From: Paenibacillus taiwanensis DSM 18679
GTDB taxonomy: Bacteria > Bacillota > Bacilli > Paenibacillales > Paenibacillaceae
Reading direction: 5' to 3'
Assembly (NCBI RefSeq): GCF_000425125.1
Contig: NZ_KE384306.1
Span: 335,705 to 399,704 of the forward strand
Length of the DNA: 64,000 nucleotides
Under the pieces are notes generated by a model, which made no database searches, was not told where the DNA came from, and worked only from the letters and a program-made list of their open reading frames with translations. Both the position numbers and the translations under genes were made by a program. Of the stretch, positions 26,301 to 33,553 are shown piece by piece. Position 1 is the stretch's first letter. Each line of letters opens with the position of its first letter.

Positions 26301-26512
26301 TCTGCTATCTTCTCCTGTATCAGTTCCTTGGAACGTATAGGTTCATCTTTGACGAGAGAAGTTACATATCCGAGGACAACTCCTCCTGCAAGAAAGCCAC
26401 AGAGTAGACCAAAGAATAGCATCCACTTGGCTACACCCCAAAAGCGACGACCGAAGGAGCGCTTCGGCTTAGGCTTGGGAGTTTCTTGTTTCGTCAATTT
26501 CTCCTCAACCAT
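23336..26512 (-). CDS. class A penicillin-binding protein (PBP1A family) with two FN3 domains
   Basis: This 1058-residue bifunctional murein synthase has a cytoplasmic Lys/Pro-rich tail, one membrane helix (about 28-52), a GT51 glycosyltransferase domain (EDNRFFDHPGIDLRG near 113, GGSTLTQQLAR), and a transpeptidase domain with SxxK in GSTMKP (near 428), SLN and KTGS (near 621). Two fibronectin type III domains follow (about 822-916 and 971-1058), separated by a Gly/Thr/Pro/Glu-rich linker. It polymerises and cross-links peptidoglycan at the outer membrane face. ATG 26512 follows AAGGAGG by 9 nt; another ATG 5 nt upstream is out of frame and closes at once. Confidence 0.95.
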   Translation of the reverse strand: MVEEKLTKQETPKPKPKRSFGRRFWGVAKWMLFFGLLCGFLAGGVVLGYVTSLVKDEPIRSKELIQEKIAENAITGYVFFKDGTPIGQLRTDEDRTLTTFDKIPQSVIDALVATEDNRFFDHPGIDLRGLSRAVAQKVMNQPVQTGGSTLTQQLARRVFLSLDKTDARKAKEIFLSLRIERMLSKEEIITAYLNKMPFGNGSNGYNVYGIKAAAKGIFNVEDLSKLTIAQSAYLAGLPQLPSVYTAFTGKGEYNEKGIARAIERQKLVLKRMLEENKITQQQYNDALAYDIRAKLAKPKEKAYSTYPYLMLEAERVAAETLLLQRNPKLTKADLRKRENNQLVEDARQELLRGGYRIYTTIDKQVYDAMKRVSQDADNFTKTDKTRGIEQVAGVMINHRTGAILGMIEGRDFYEEQMNLASQMMRQPGSTMKPLAAYLPAIDLGLVQPASILDDAPIVLKDGSKGFHIPGNANNRYQGLVTARDALNQSLNLPALKIFLDKVTIKKSWDFVQKLGITTIQPEDYQAQTGVIGGLKYGVTVEEITNAFGAIANGGQYNEPYFIGKIYGPTGAEVYKHKSEPNQVVSKQSAYLMTDMMKTVISDSRGTGRKVRSLFNGYGEYDVAAKTGSTQNYADSWFIGYTPDVTMGIWIGYEKQIHVLNKSAYSRSTEIWSKVMNEVMKAKPDLLHTKNFERPDGIVRMTVSGFSGKLPNALTRAANRLVTDIFNRKYIPTKEEDALVMMKYITYNGVNYIPNPATPDDFTHEQVVVKREKPIQELIEELRRGLDRLSSSSRRRSLDNYLPADAKLDAPSQKDPRKDDGAAPSAPTSVRSEAINSTSVRISFSKSPQGDVVGYRLYRSLNGGAYQKMDATVLSGDDTRFTNYVSAGNNYSFYVTAVDVVGKESAPSAIVTLGGGSEVKPPTNGAGGTPGSGGQTTPPTGGETTEPGNQTPPETGGNGTTQQPGESTGPVVELPDAPAQLRAKLTDLGVSLTWKASNNSPTEYYVYYSVTRDGKYERIGSVPIPEFEMITMNPSGWYYVTAANSKGESKGSRQVNVEK

Positions 26513-26547
26513 GCATAATATCCTCCTTAATAATTGCAGCGCTTTCC

Positions 26548-26558
26548 ATTATACCACA
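26548..26558 (-). promoter_or_regulatory. promoter of the PBP gene
   Basis: On the minus strand an extended -10, TGG-TATAAT, lies about 35 bp upstream of the start; the -35 is weak. Confidence 0.55.
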
Positions 26559-26737
26559 TAATACGTTTTGATAGCTCTACCTATAGACGAATATCCTTGC
26601 AAAAAGTTCCATAGTTCGTACAATTTGTTGGCGGTCATTGTCGTTACGTATACAGCTATTGACAACTAAAAACAACTCTTAAACAACACGAGGAAATGAG
26701 GTTTGAGGGGGAGGCATTATTGTGTGCATTTGGTCAT

Positions 26738-26772
26738 AAAAAAACGTTGGAGCCAGAGGCTCCAACGTTTTT
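26738..26772 (-). terminator. rpsD terminator
   Basis: AAAACGTTGGAGCC (26741-26754) and GGCTCCAACGTTTT (26758-26771) form a perfect stem with a 3-nt loop, and the minus strand continues with seven T (26744-26738). Confidence 0.92.
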
Positions 26773-26786
26773 GATGTTCGTTAATA

Positions 26787-27386
26787 TTAACGGCTGTAGA
26801 ACTCGACGATTTGTTTCTCGTCGATATCTTGGGACAACTCACCGCGGTCTGGAAGACGAATGAACTTACCTTCCACAGCTGCTTCGTTGAACTCCAAGTA
26901 GCCTGGCAAGTGATGACGGCCTTCGATAGCCTCTTTGATCACTTTCAAGCCACGGCTTCTTTCACGCAAGCCGATAACGTCGCCAGTGCTTACCAAGTAG
27001 GAAGCGATGTCGACTTTCTTGCCATTTACAGTCACGTGACCGTGGGATACCAATTGACGTGCGCCTGCACGGGAGTTGGAGAATCCAAGACGGTATACAA
27101 GGTTGTCCAGACGGCTCTCGAGCAAGAACATGAAGTTCTCACCAGCGATACCTGGCAACTTAGCTGCACGATCGAACAAGTTGCGGAATTGCTTCTCGTT
27201 CAAGCCGTACATGTGACGCAATTTTTGTTTCTCTTGCAATTGAACACCGTAACCGCTCAGTTTCTTACGTTGGTTAGGACCGTGTTGTCCTGGTGGGTAC
27301 GCGCGTTTCAATTCTTTTCCAGTGCCGCTCAAGGATACGCCAAGACGACGGCTTAATTTAAATTTAGGACCTGTGTAACGTGCCAT
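26787..27386 (-). CDS. rpsD: 30S ribosomal protein S4
   Basis: This 199-residue protein starts the assembly of the 30S 5' domain and binds 16S rRNA. It has the N-terminal [44 protein letters not shown] and the S4 RNA-binding domain ([34 protein letters not shown]). It has no zinc-ribbon cysteines (C- type). ATG 27386 follows GAAGGAG. The codon usage is biased as expected for a highly expressed gene. The gene is monocistronic, with a long structured leader probably used for S4 autoregulation. Confidence 0.98.
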   Translation of the reverse strand: MARYTGPKFKLSRRLGVSLSGTGKELKRAYPPGQHGPNQRKKLSGYGVQLQEKQKLRHMYGLNEKQFRNLFDRAAKLPGIAGENFMFLLESRLDNLVYRLGFSNSRAGARQLVSHGHVTVNGKKVDIASYLVSTGDVIGLRERSRGLKVIKEAIEGRHHLPGYLEFNEAAVEGKFIRLPDRGELSQDIDEKQIVEFYSR

Positions 27387-27389
27387 ATT

Positions 27390-27580
27390 AAAGTTGACTC
27401 CTTCTCATTCATGATATGGTTTGAATGTGGGTCTCTTTGCGCCGATTCTCATACTATAGCCAATTAAGAAATAGATTTCTTATCCAGCTCATCCTTGGCT
27501 CAGGCACGAAATGTTTCAGCCGCAGTCGTGCCTGCGATGGAAGTCGTGAGGGGTGACACAACAGTTTCGCCCATATACAT
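27390..27580 (-). promoter_or_regulatory. rpsD leader, probable S4 autoregulatory RNA
   Basis: The minus-strand transcript from about 27580 has a leader of about 190 nt. It contains the hairpin CAGGCACGA (27526-27534 on the other arm) with arms at 27501-27509 and 27526-27534, and AAGAAAT/ATTTCTT (27466-27481). B. subtilis rpsD is known to be repressed by S4 binding its leader; whether this one has the same pseudoknot was not established. Confidence 0.55.
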
Positions 27581-27586
27581 CAAGTA

Positions 27587-27616
27587 ATTTTATAAGATTG
27601 GATATAGTAATGTCAA
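27587..27616 (-). promoter_or_regulatory. rpsD promoter
   Basis: On the minus strand TTGACA (27616-27611) and TATAAA/TAAAAT (about 27594-27587) are spaced 16-18 bp. A perfect -35 fits the strong expression expected. Confidence 0.8.
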
Positions 27617-27829
27617 GTTGTAAATTCATTCTTTATTACGACTACGCTTCAAATGAGTGAATTGTACATGGTTATAAAATACATTTAAGTTACAAAATAA
27701 AACTATATAGAAGTAATTTAACAAAAATTAAAAGCAGATCGACATAATACGACAGAACTATACCGCAACGTTCGACATAGTTCTATTGTCCTAAAAAATA
27801 TGGTTGATAACGTTCCGAAGTAGTACCTT

Positions 27830-27857
27830 TTGAGTTGAATTTATTGTATGATACAAA
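27830..27857 (+). promoter_or_regulatory. promoter of dgcP
   Basis: TTGAGT (27830-27835), 16 bp spacer, TACAAA (27852-27857) with an extended -10 TGA. The AT-rich 27620-27829 upstream contains the inverted repeat AGAACTAT-N15-ATAGTTCT (27754-27784), which may be an operator or hairpin. Confidence 0.55.
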
Positions 27858-27888
27858 TAGATAAACCTTAGTTTTGAAGGAGAAAAGG

Positions 27889-29853
27889 ATGACGGATAGC
27901 CAGCACTCACTTCAGAGAACATTGCCACTGTTCGTTATTGGCGGACAGCCCGGAATTGAACATAAGTCCTTAGACAGAAGTCCGGATAATTGGCTGTTGC
28001 AGCGTGATATTACGGTGCACGATTTGCCATACATACAATTACTTGTGCGGACGGCGTATGTTCAATGGCTTTCCGATATTCCAGCTCACGTACAATCCCA
28101 ACTGGGCGAGACCGCATTGTTTGATTACAGGGGCGAGTGTTTGGAAAGTGATTTGCCTCCGACTGGCAGCAAGGAGCCATCACTTCTTTCGTCATTAGTC
28201 AACAGCGTGCTGTCAGAACGGCGTACACAACGTCATATTATCGATGACGAGTCAGGATATATTGGGGTTCCGATTGTGTCCAGACACAGCAAGTTGGTAG
28301 CCGCTGTCATCGTATTTCATACAAAGCTTGCGGTAAGTGACCAAGGTCAACTGGCCGTTGAAGGGTGGATGACTCAACTCCACAGCTCCTTCTACAGAGA
28401 ATTCGAGCATATGTTTATTAATGAGATTTATTATTCTCAGCGACTGGCAGAACGCGAATCCAAGCGAAGAGACATTCTTTACGATGTGGTTCGTCACATT
28501 CATGATCATATAGATGTAGATTCTGTTATTTCACAGATTATAGAAGGTATAGAGAAGCTTGTTCCAGAAGCCAAGCTGGAAGTGTATTTGTCGCAGGATC
28601 ATAGGAGTGAGAATCCGAATGTGAAGGCGCTCATATTCAAATCATGGAGTGATCCACTCGTGATGCAGGCCTTTATGAATGGGGAAGCTTGCTACGCAGA
28701 AACGCCCGACAGCGGTCTTGAGGTAGCTGTTGCTCTGACAGGCAAGCAAGGTTCGTATGGTGTACTGAAGATGATCTTTTATGATGAACGGCCCGATCCT
28801 TCTGACATTCAACTTATTCAGCTTATTATTGAGACCGCGGGGACTGCGTTTGAAAATGCTCGGTTGCATGAACAGGCCAATGCGGTAATTCAGGAACTGC
28901 GATTTATTAATGATTTGACTAAGCGAATTAATCAAAGTCTGAGATTAAGAGATGTGTTCCACGATGCGACACACGAGCTGCTGCGAGTGTTCCGAGCAGA
29001 CTTCTGCATGCTGTTGCAGTTAAGCGAGGACAAGAGCAGGTTCGAGGTCGTTTCTTCCAATATGGTGGAGTACAATGGTGCGACGCTGCCGTCAGAATCG
29101 GGTTTGTTCGGTTATATGTTCTCTCTTCGAGAACCTGTCATCGTATCTGACAGTCAAGAGCAAATTCAAGATCGCATGCAATTTTTTGAGCAATTGAATT
29201 TACGTTCCGTTATTGCCTCACCTCTGTTTGGCGGAGGGGAGATGGTGGGCATTGTTGTAGTGGCGGACAAGCGGCCACATTTCTTTACGTATGACAACTT
29301 TAAGCTTCTTCAGATGCTTGCTGGCCATATTGGCCTTGCGATTGCCAATGCTACGCTGCATGCACGTGTGAAGCATTTAGCGAACAAGGATCAATTAACG
29401 GGGCTGTACGCTCGTCATTATTTGGACAAGCAAATCAATCGCCAACAAAAAAATGACTTTTGCGGTTCATTAATTGTCGTGGACATTGATTATTTCAAAC
29501 AAATTAATGATACACACGGACACCAGATTGGGGACAAAATATTAAATCAGGTCAGTGAGATCATACGTTCTTCGATTCGTGAAGCAGATATTGCCGCTCG
29601 GTGGGGTGGTGAGGAGCTTGCTGTTTACTTGCCGCAGTTAAACGTCAATCAAACTGTGCGTGTGGCGGAACGAATTCGAGCACGAGTGGCCAATGAAACG
29701 TCTCCACAAGTAACGGTATCCTGTGGCATTGCGGAATGGAACTGGCAGGATGAGAAAATTAGTGTGGAATCGTTGTTTTATCGTGCAGACATGGCACTCT
29801 ATGACGCTAAAAATTGCGGACGTAATCAGATTCGGATTAGCGCGTCGTCGTAG
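27889..29853 (+). CDS. dgcP: diguanylate cyclase DgcP-like (GAF-GAF-GGDEF)
   Basis: This 654-residue cytosolic protein has an N-terminal region of about 180 residues without a clear domain, two GAF-like domains (about 195-330 and 350-490) and a C-terminal GGDEF domain. The active site reads GGEEL (573-577) and the inhibitory I-site RxxD is READ (about 564-567), 5 residues before it, so a product-inhibited cyclase making c-di-GMP is expected. DKDQLTGLY-like KDQLTGLYARHYL opens the domain. B. subtilis DgcP (YtrP) also lies near rpsD. ATG 27889 follows AAGGAG. Confidence 0.9.
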   Translation: MTDSQHSLQRTLPLFVIGGQPGIEHKSLDRSPDNWLLQRDITVHDLPYIQLLVRTAYVQWLSDIPAHVQSQLGETALFDYRGECLESDLPPTGSKEPSLLSSLVNSVLSERRTQRHIIDDESGYIGVPIVSRHSKLVAAVIVFHTKLAVSDQGQLAVEGWMTQLHSSFYREFEHMFINEIYYSQRLAERESKRRDILYDVVRHIHDHIDVDSVISQIIEGIEKLVPEAKLEVYLSQDHRSENPNVKALIFKSWSDPLVMQAFMNGEACYAETPDSGLEVAVALTGKQGSYGVLKMIFYDERPDPSDIQLIQLIIETAGTAFENARLHEQANAVIQELRFINDLTKRINQSLRLRDVFHDATHELLRVFRADFCMLLQLSEDKSRFEVVSSNMVEYNGATLPSESGLFGYMFSLREPVIVSDSQEQIQDRMQFFEQLNLRSVIASPLFGGGEMVGIVVVADKRPHFFTYDNFKLLQMLAGHIGLAIANATLHARVKHLANKDQLTGLYARHYLDKQINRQQKNDFCGSLIVVDIDYFKQINDTHGHQIGDKILNQVSEIIRSSIREADIAARWGGEELAVYLPQLNVNQTVRVAERIRARVANETSPQVTVSCGIAEWNWQDEKISVESLFYRADMALYDAKNCGRNQIRISASS

Positions 29854-29903
29854 CCGTTCTAAGTTTAGATGTATAACGAAGTAAAGGTTGAGTTACGCTA
29901 ATG

Positions 29904-29938
29904 CGAGATAGGTGATCGTTGCCTATCTCGTTTTTTTT
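29904..29938 (+). terminator. dgcP terminator
   Basis: CGAGATAGG (29904-29912) pairs with CCTATCTCG (29922-29930), followed by eight T. Confidence 0.92.
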
Positions 29939-29978
29939 GTTTTTTTAAAGGGGTAGTACAGGACAGGATGTGGAAGTG

Positions 29979-30791
29979 ATGAGCAGACGATTGCCTCGTA
30001 AGGCCTGGTGGTTGTCCATCTGTATAATGCTGCTGAGCGTTCAAGGTTGTGCCGTACCAATGACTCAAGACCCAGAGGAAGTGCTTACCCGATCTATTAG
30101 TGGATTGTCGGGTAAGGATCAATTTCTGTTTCGAGGAATTGCTGAAATCCGTACTGGTCAACGGCAAGTGTTGACGAAGCAGCTGCGCTTTAATGGTGAA
30201 GTGCGCCAACATAAAGGTGTTTCTATGCGTATGAGCAGGGTTCTAAATGAAGTGCCTACGACACCACAACGATGGAACCCGCTGCGAATGCTAGAAGAAA
30301 TTCGTCTCGCCCGCAAGCAAGTCAGTCGATGGGAAGAGGGAAAGCCCTCTCTTCTTTCCACTTCTGTGGAATGGGACGATAATGCAGCTAAAGGAGAGCA
30401 AAAACCGACTTTTCCAACAGACAAAACATTACCTTACTTGGTGCAGCTAGAACAAGCGGACGCCAAACGGATGTTCAAGCAACGAATTATGGATGAGTAT
30501 GATAGCCTCATTATTCCTCGTCAAAAAGTAAATCAGGTGAGCTCGAAGCTAACTCCAACTCAAATAAAGGCGCTTGAAGGAAAGTTGAACGGAGCTGCGC
30601 AGCATTACCGCAAGCAGCTATTAAGTATGCTTAACAGCTCTCAGGTGAGTGCAGCATATATTATATGGATTGACCGTCGGTCACAACTTCCCCTTCGGCT
30701 TGAAGGGGTGATGCAGGCGCATTATGAAGACGGTGGCAAATGGGCGGCAGAGACGATTCGGACGGTGGCCGAGTTCAGTGAGTATCGCTGA
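29979..30791 (+). CDS. lipoprotein of unknown function
   Basis: This 270-residue protein has a lipoprotein signal: basic start (SRRLPRKAWW), hydrophobic stretch and the lipobox LLSVQGC, with the lipidated Cys at about residue 24. The mature part is rich in Lys, Arg and Gln, with an alpha/beta pattern ending in AAYIIWIDRRSQLPLRLEGVMQAHYED, which resembles the lipid-binding beta-sandwich tails of some LolA/LppX-like lipoproteins, but no family is claimed. It is expected on the outer face of the membrane. ATG 29979 is chosen over GTG 29970. It follows dgcP after a terminator; a promoter for the next gene overlaps its stop. Confidence 0.7.
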   Translation: MSRRLPRKAWWLSICIMLLSVQGCAVPMTQDPEEVLTRSISGLSGKDQFLFRGIAEIRTGQRQVLTKQLRFNGEVRQHKGVSMRMSRVLNEVPTTPQRWNPLRMLEEIRLARKQVSRWEEGKPSLLSTSVEWDDNAAKGEQKPTFPTDKTLPYLVQLEQADAKRMFKQRIMDEYDSLIIPRQKVNQVSSKLTPTQIKALEGKLNGAAQHYRKQLLSMLNSSQVSAAYIIWIDRRSQLPLRLEGVMQAHYEDGGKWAAETIRTVAEFSEYR

Positions 30792-30816
30792 CTTCCCTCA
30801 TCAGACGTGATACAAT
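30788..30816 (+). promoter_or_regulatory. promoter of the M29 aminopeptidase gene
   Basis: CTGACT (30788-30793), 17 bp spacer, TACAAT (30811-30816) with an extended -10 TGA; the -35 overlaps the lipoprotein stop codon. Confidence 0.65.
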
Positions 30817-30903
30817 ATCGTTGTCATGGTAACAATAGCCATGGGGGACATCCATAAAATAAGATGTGCACTAGTTAGGATTGAGTTGGAGGAGGAGCAT
30901 TTT

Positions 30904-32019
30904 ATGAAAGATCCAAGAATACAACAATTAGCTCAAAATTTGGTCAATTATTCGATTGAAGTTCAGCCAGGTGAAAATATTCTTGTTGAAATGATCGGTT
31001 CTGAGCGTGATCTTGTGAAATGTATCGTTGACGAGATTGGCAAGAAAGGAGGTCATCCTTTTGTACAATTGACGGATCGTACTGTACTGCGATCGCTGCT
31101 AATGAACGGCTCGAAGGAACAAATGGAGACGTGGAAAGAATTTGACTTGCTCCGTATGGAGCGTATGCAAGGGTACATCGGTATCCGTGCTGGCGAGAAC
31201 GTAAACGAACTGTCCGATGTTCCTAGTGACAAACAGAAGCTGTTTGATTCTATTTATTCTCATCCTGTACACATGGAAGAACGTGTGAAACGTACGAAAT
31301 GGGTTGTACTTCGTTATCCAAATGCTTCAATGGCTCAGCTTGCGAATACGTCAACTGAGGCATTTGAAGATTTCTATTTTAATGTATGTAATTTAGACTA
31401 TTCTAAGATGGATCGCGCAATGGATGCACTTAAAGCCCTTATGGAGAAAACAGACAAAGTTAGACTGGTCAGTCCTGGAACCGATTTGACATTTTCCATC
31501 CAAAATATTGCGGCAGTCAAATGCTCGGGTCAGCGCAACATTCCAGACGGGGAAGTATACACGGCGCCAGTTCGGAATTCTGTCAATGGTACTATTACAT
31601 ATAACACACCAACGCTGTATAGTGGCACTACGTTTGAAAATGTGTCTTTCCGCTTTGAAAACGGTAAAATTGTAGAAGCGACAAGCAACGATACGAAGCG
31701 CCTAAATGAAATTTTGGATGCAGATGAAGGTGCACGTTATATTGGCGAATTTGCAATTGGCGTAAACCCGTATATTTTACATCCAATGAAGGATATCCTG
31801 TTTGATGAGAAGATTGCGGGCAGCATTCACTTTACGCCTGGACAGGCATACGAGGAGGCGGACAATGGAAACCGTTCCTCTATTCACTGGGATCTGGTGC
31901 TGATTCAACGTCCTGAGTATGGCGGCGGCGAGATGTATTTTGATGACGTATTGGTACGTAAAGATGGCCTGTTTGTTCTGCCTGAGCTGGAGCAGTTAAA
32001 TCCAGAAAATTTGAAGTAA
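30904..32019 (+). CDS. M29 family aminopeptidase (AmpS/thermophilic aminopeptidase type)
   Basis: This 371-residue metallo-aminopeptidase releases N-terminal residues and works in cytosolic peptide turnover. Family signatures are VQPGENILVEM, RYPNASMAQLANTSTEAFEDFYFNVC and the metal-ligand segments NIPDGEVYTAPVR (Glu) and SIHWDL (His, Asp) near the C-terminus, with GEFAIGVNP in between. Length is a little short of the 410-residue enzymes because the N-terminus is compact. ATG 30904 follows GGAGGAGGAGC; the upstream in-frame ATG at 30826 has no ribosome site. Single-gene unit. Confidence 0.92.
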   Translation: MKDPRIQQLAQNLVNYSIEVQPGENILVEMIGSERDLVKCIVDEIGKKGGHPFVQLTDRTVLRSLLMNGSKEQMETWKEFDLLRMERMQGYIGIRAGENVNELSDVPSDKQKLFDSIYSHPVHMEERVKRTKWVVLRYPNASMAQLANTSTEAFEDFYFNVCNLDYSKMDRAMDALKALMEKTDKVRLVSPGTDLTFSIQNIAAVKCSGQRNIPDGEVYTAPVRNSVNGTITYNTPTLYSGTTFENVSFRFENGKIVEATSNDTKRLNEILDADEGARYIGEFAIGVNPYILHPMKDILFDEKIAGSIHFTPGQAYEEADNGNRSSIHWDLVLIQRPEYGGGEMYFDDVLVRKDGLFVLPELEQLNPENLK

Positions 32020-32071
32020 TTAGTGAGTAATGGAAATATTGCCTTTAGCACTATTTTCAACCGAAATATCC

Positions 32072-32101
32072 TTGCGTCTGTGATTTGGTTCAAGGTATGA
32101 T
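32072..32101 (+). promoter_or_regulatory. promoter of the HPr-like gene
   Basis: TTGCGT (32072-32077), 18 bp spacer, TATGAT (32096-32101), 52 bp before the ATG. Confidence 0.55.
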
Positions 32102-32152
32102 GGTATTAGAAATTGAACATCAATTCCAGCATTTATATTTGGAGGGGTTATC

Positions 32153-32398
32153 ATGGCGGATAATAACGCGGCAGTTGTAGAAATTTCGCAAAGAGCGAAC
32201 ACATTCCGTTCCTCAATCGTGTTGCAAGCAGAGAATAAATACATCGACGTCAAAAGCATATTAGGTTTGTTCACAACGTTGCTTGGCAATCATGCCTATG
32301 AGCTTCATGTTCACGGGCCAGATGCAGAGGAAGCAAAAGAAGCAATGGCAGCCGTATTTGAGAAATACGGGTTAAATGTAACCATTATAGGTGAATAA
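32153..32398 (+). CDS. HPr-like protein lacking the PTS histidine
   Basis: This 81-residue protein aligns with HPr from about HPr residue 24 onward: SQRANTFRSSIVLQAENKYIDVKSILGL matches helix A and strands to the Ser46 region, and the end matches the HPr C-terminal helix. The first strand and the loop with the phosphorylatable His15 are absent, so it cannot be a PEP-PTS phosphocarrier. Ser35 in DVKSILGL corresponds to HPr Ser46, the HPr-kinase site. Crh, the other atypical HPr, also lacks His15 but is full length. The clean GGAGGGG ribosome site and own terminator rule out a simple fragment. Confidence 0.75.
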   Translation: MADNNAAVVEISQRANTFRSSIVLQAENKYIDVKSILGLFTTLLGNHAYELHVHGPDAEEAKEAMAAVFEKYGLNVTIIGE

Positions 32399-32415
32399 TA
32401 CTAATTAAGAGGGTT

Positions 32416-32449
32416 AAAGCCGGGTGACGATTCTCGTTCTCGGCTTTTT
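32416..32449 (+). terminator. terminator of the HPr-like gene
   Basis: AAAGCCG (32416-32422) pairs with CGGCTTT (32441-32447), extended inside by GA/TC pairs, and followed by TTTTTC. Confidence 0.75.
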
Positions 32450-32462
32450 CTGTACGTGCATC

Positions 32463-32491
32463 TTGTGTTCATAGTCAGATTCGTCTAATAT
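32463..32491 (+). promoter_or_regulatory. ylaN promoter
   Basis: TTGTGT (32463-32468), 17 bp spacer, TAATAT (32486-32491), 46 bp before the start. Confidence 0.55.
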
Positions 32492-32537
32492 GATAATAGA
32501 AGATTCGTGACTACAGGTCATAGGGGGGAATATAGGC

Positions 32538-32834
32538 ATGACTTCGTCGGATGTGTTGCAACAATTAAACGATAAAGCGCTCGCGTTGCTAGAAGAAGAG
32601 GCGCTTCAAATAGAGAAGCTGATACAAGTTCAGATGGAGAACTTGGCGACACGTTATTGCCCTCTCTATGAGGAAGTGCTGGACACTCAGATGTACGGTT
32701 TCTCACGTCAGGTTGATTTTGCCGTTAAGGCTGGACTTGTGGAAGAAGGTCTTGGCAAACAGATTGTAAGCAAGCTGGAACGGAATCTTGCTTCATTGTA
32801 TGAAGCATTGGAGAAGTCGGTCCGCAATGCTTAA
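32538..32834 (+). CDS. ylaN: YlaN, DUF1507 family protein
   Basis: This 98-residue protein carries the strongly conserved YlaN core: VQMENLATRYCPLYEEVLDTQMYGFSRQVDFAVK split over residues 31-64, then LVEEGLGK and LERNLASLYEALEK. YlaN is small, helical and cytosolic; in B. subtilis it is linked to iron homeostasis and Fur, and it is located next to ftsW, as here within 1 kb. ATG 32538 follows a GGGGGGAA site. Its own terminator makes it monocistronic. Confidence 0.92.
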   Translation: MTSSDVLQQLNDKALALLEEEALQIEKLIQVQMENLATRYCPLYEEVLDTQMYGFSRQVDFAVKAGLVEEGLGKQIVSKLERNLASLYEALEKSVRNA

Positions 32835-32845
32835 TGCATAAATAG

Positions 32846-32878
32846 AGCTTGGATGACATTTGTCGTCCAAGCTTTTTT
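32846..32878 (+). terminator. ylaN terminator
   Basis: AGCTTGGATGACA (32846-32858) pairs with TGTCGTCCAAGCT (about 32861-32873; one T-G pair), followed by TTTTTC. Confidence 0.9.
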
Positions 32879-33012
32879 CGTGCATGGAACTCGAGATTAC
32901 ATACTTGATGGCAGCTACATGCCTCATACTGCCTTGACCTCGTATTGATGAAGCAAATAACCGCAGCCTTATCTCTTTACTCCAAACATGTATCTTTCAT
33001 AATTGCAGGGGT

Positions 33013-33041
33013 TTGATTTCATGAACATGGATAGTTACAAT
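33013..33041 (+). promoter_or_regulatory. promoter of the Asp23 gene
   Basis: TTGATT (33013-33018), 17 bp spacer, TACAAT (33036-33041), about 60 bp before the ATG. The preceding 32880-33012 shows nothing else I can interpret. Confidence 0.7.
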
Positions 33042-33110
33042 AGTATCAAAGATAATCATGCTTTTGCAGTGAAGTATTGCTGTGAATAATGCTTAGGAGG
33101 ATTGACGACG

Positions 33111-33497
33111 ATGACGGAAGAACAATTGTTAAACAAGGAAGGTAACATAAGGATTTCTAATGATGTCGTCGCCACCGTTGCGGGTCTGGCAGCACTAGAA
33201 ACCCCTGGTATTGCTGCAATGTCTGGAGGTCTGTCCGAAGGCTGGGCGAAGCGCCTTAGCGGCAAAAATGTACAGACTGGAGTGACGGTTGAGGTTGGTC
33301 AAGTGGAAACTGCTATTGATCTGCGTGTCATCGTGATGTATGGAATGCCGATCCAAGAAGTATGCCGTCAATTGCAACTTAATGTTCGTGAGTCGGTTCA
33401 GAATATGACAGGACTGGACGTCGTTGAAGTGAATGTGAAAGTGGAAGGTGTAGCGTTTAAAGACGAAGAACTGGAAGATTTGCAACGTGTCAAATGA
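33111..33497 (+). CDS. Asp23/Gls24 family envelope stress protein
   Basis: This 128-residue protein has the Asp23 domain signature: IRISNDVVATVAGLAALETPGIAAMSGG at the N-terminus, then GVTVEVGQVETAIDLRVIVMYGMPIQEV and VRESVQNMTGLDVVEVNVKVEGV. Bacillus members (YqhY, YloU) affect envelope stress and fatty-acid metabolism. No membrane segment is visible. ATG 33111 is 10 nt after AGGAGG; the TTG at 33102 lies directly against it. It is convergent with ftsW and shares a terminator with it. Confidence 0.9.
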   Translation: MTEEQLLNKEGNIRISNDVVATVAGLAALETPGIAAMSGGLSEGWAKRLSGKNVQTGVTVEVGQVETAIDLRVIVMYGMPIQEVCRQLQLNVRESVQNMTGLDVVEVNVKVEGVAFKDEELEDLQRVK

Positions 33498-33510
33498 TAA
33501 GCAGTAAAGA

Positions 33511-33553
33511 AAAAAAGACTACACAGGCCGCAATGGCCGGTAGTCTTTTTTCT
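33511..33553. terminator. bidirectional terminator overlapping the end of ftsW
   Basis: AAAAGACTAC-ACA-GGCC...GGCC-G-GTAGTCTTTT runs from about 33513 to 33550 with T runs on both sides. The ftsW stop codon (33519-33521) and its last eight codons lie inside the stem, so the terminator for the Asp23 gene is also ftsW coding sequence. Confidence 0.85.

Noticed and set aside
26811-27356. 181-codon ORF antisense to rpsD
   Set aside because: It is an exact shadow of the S4 gene with no ribosome site; codon bias of rpsD explains the open frame.
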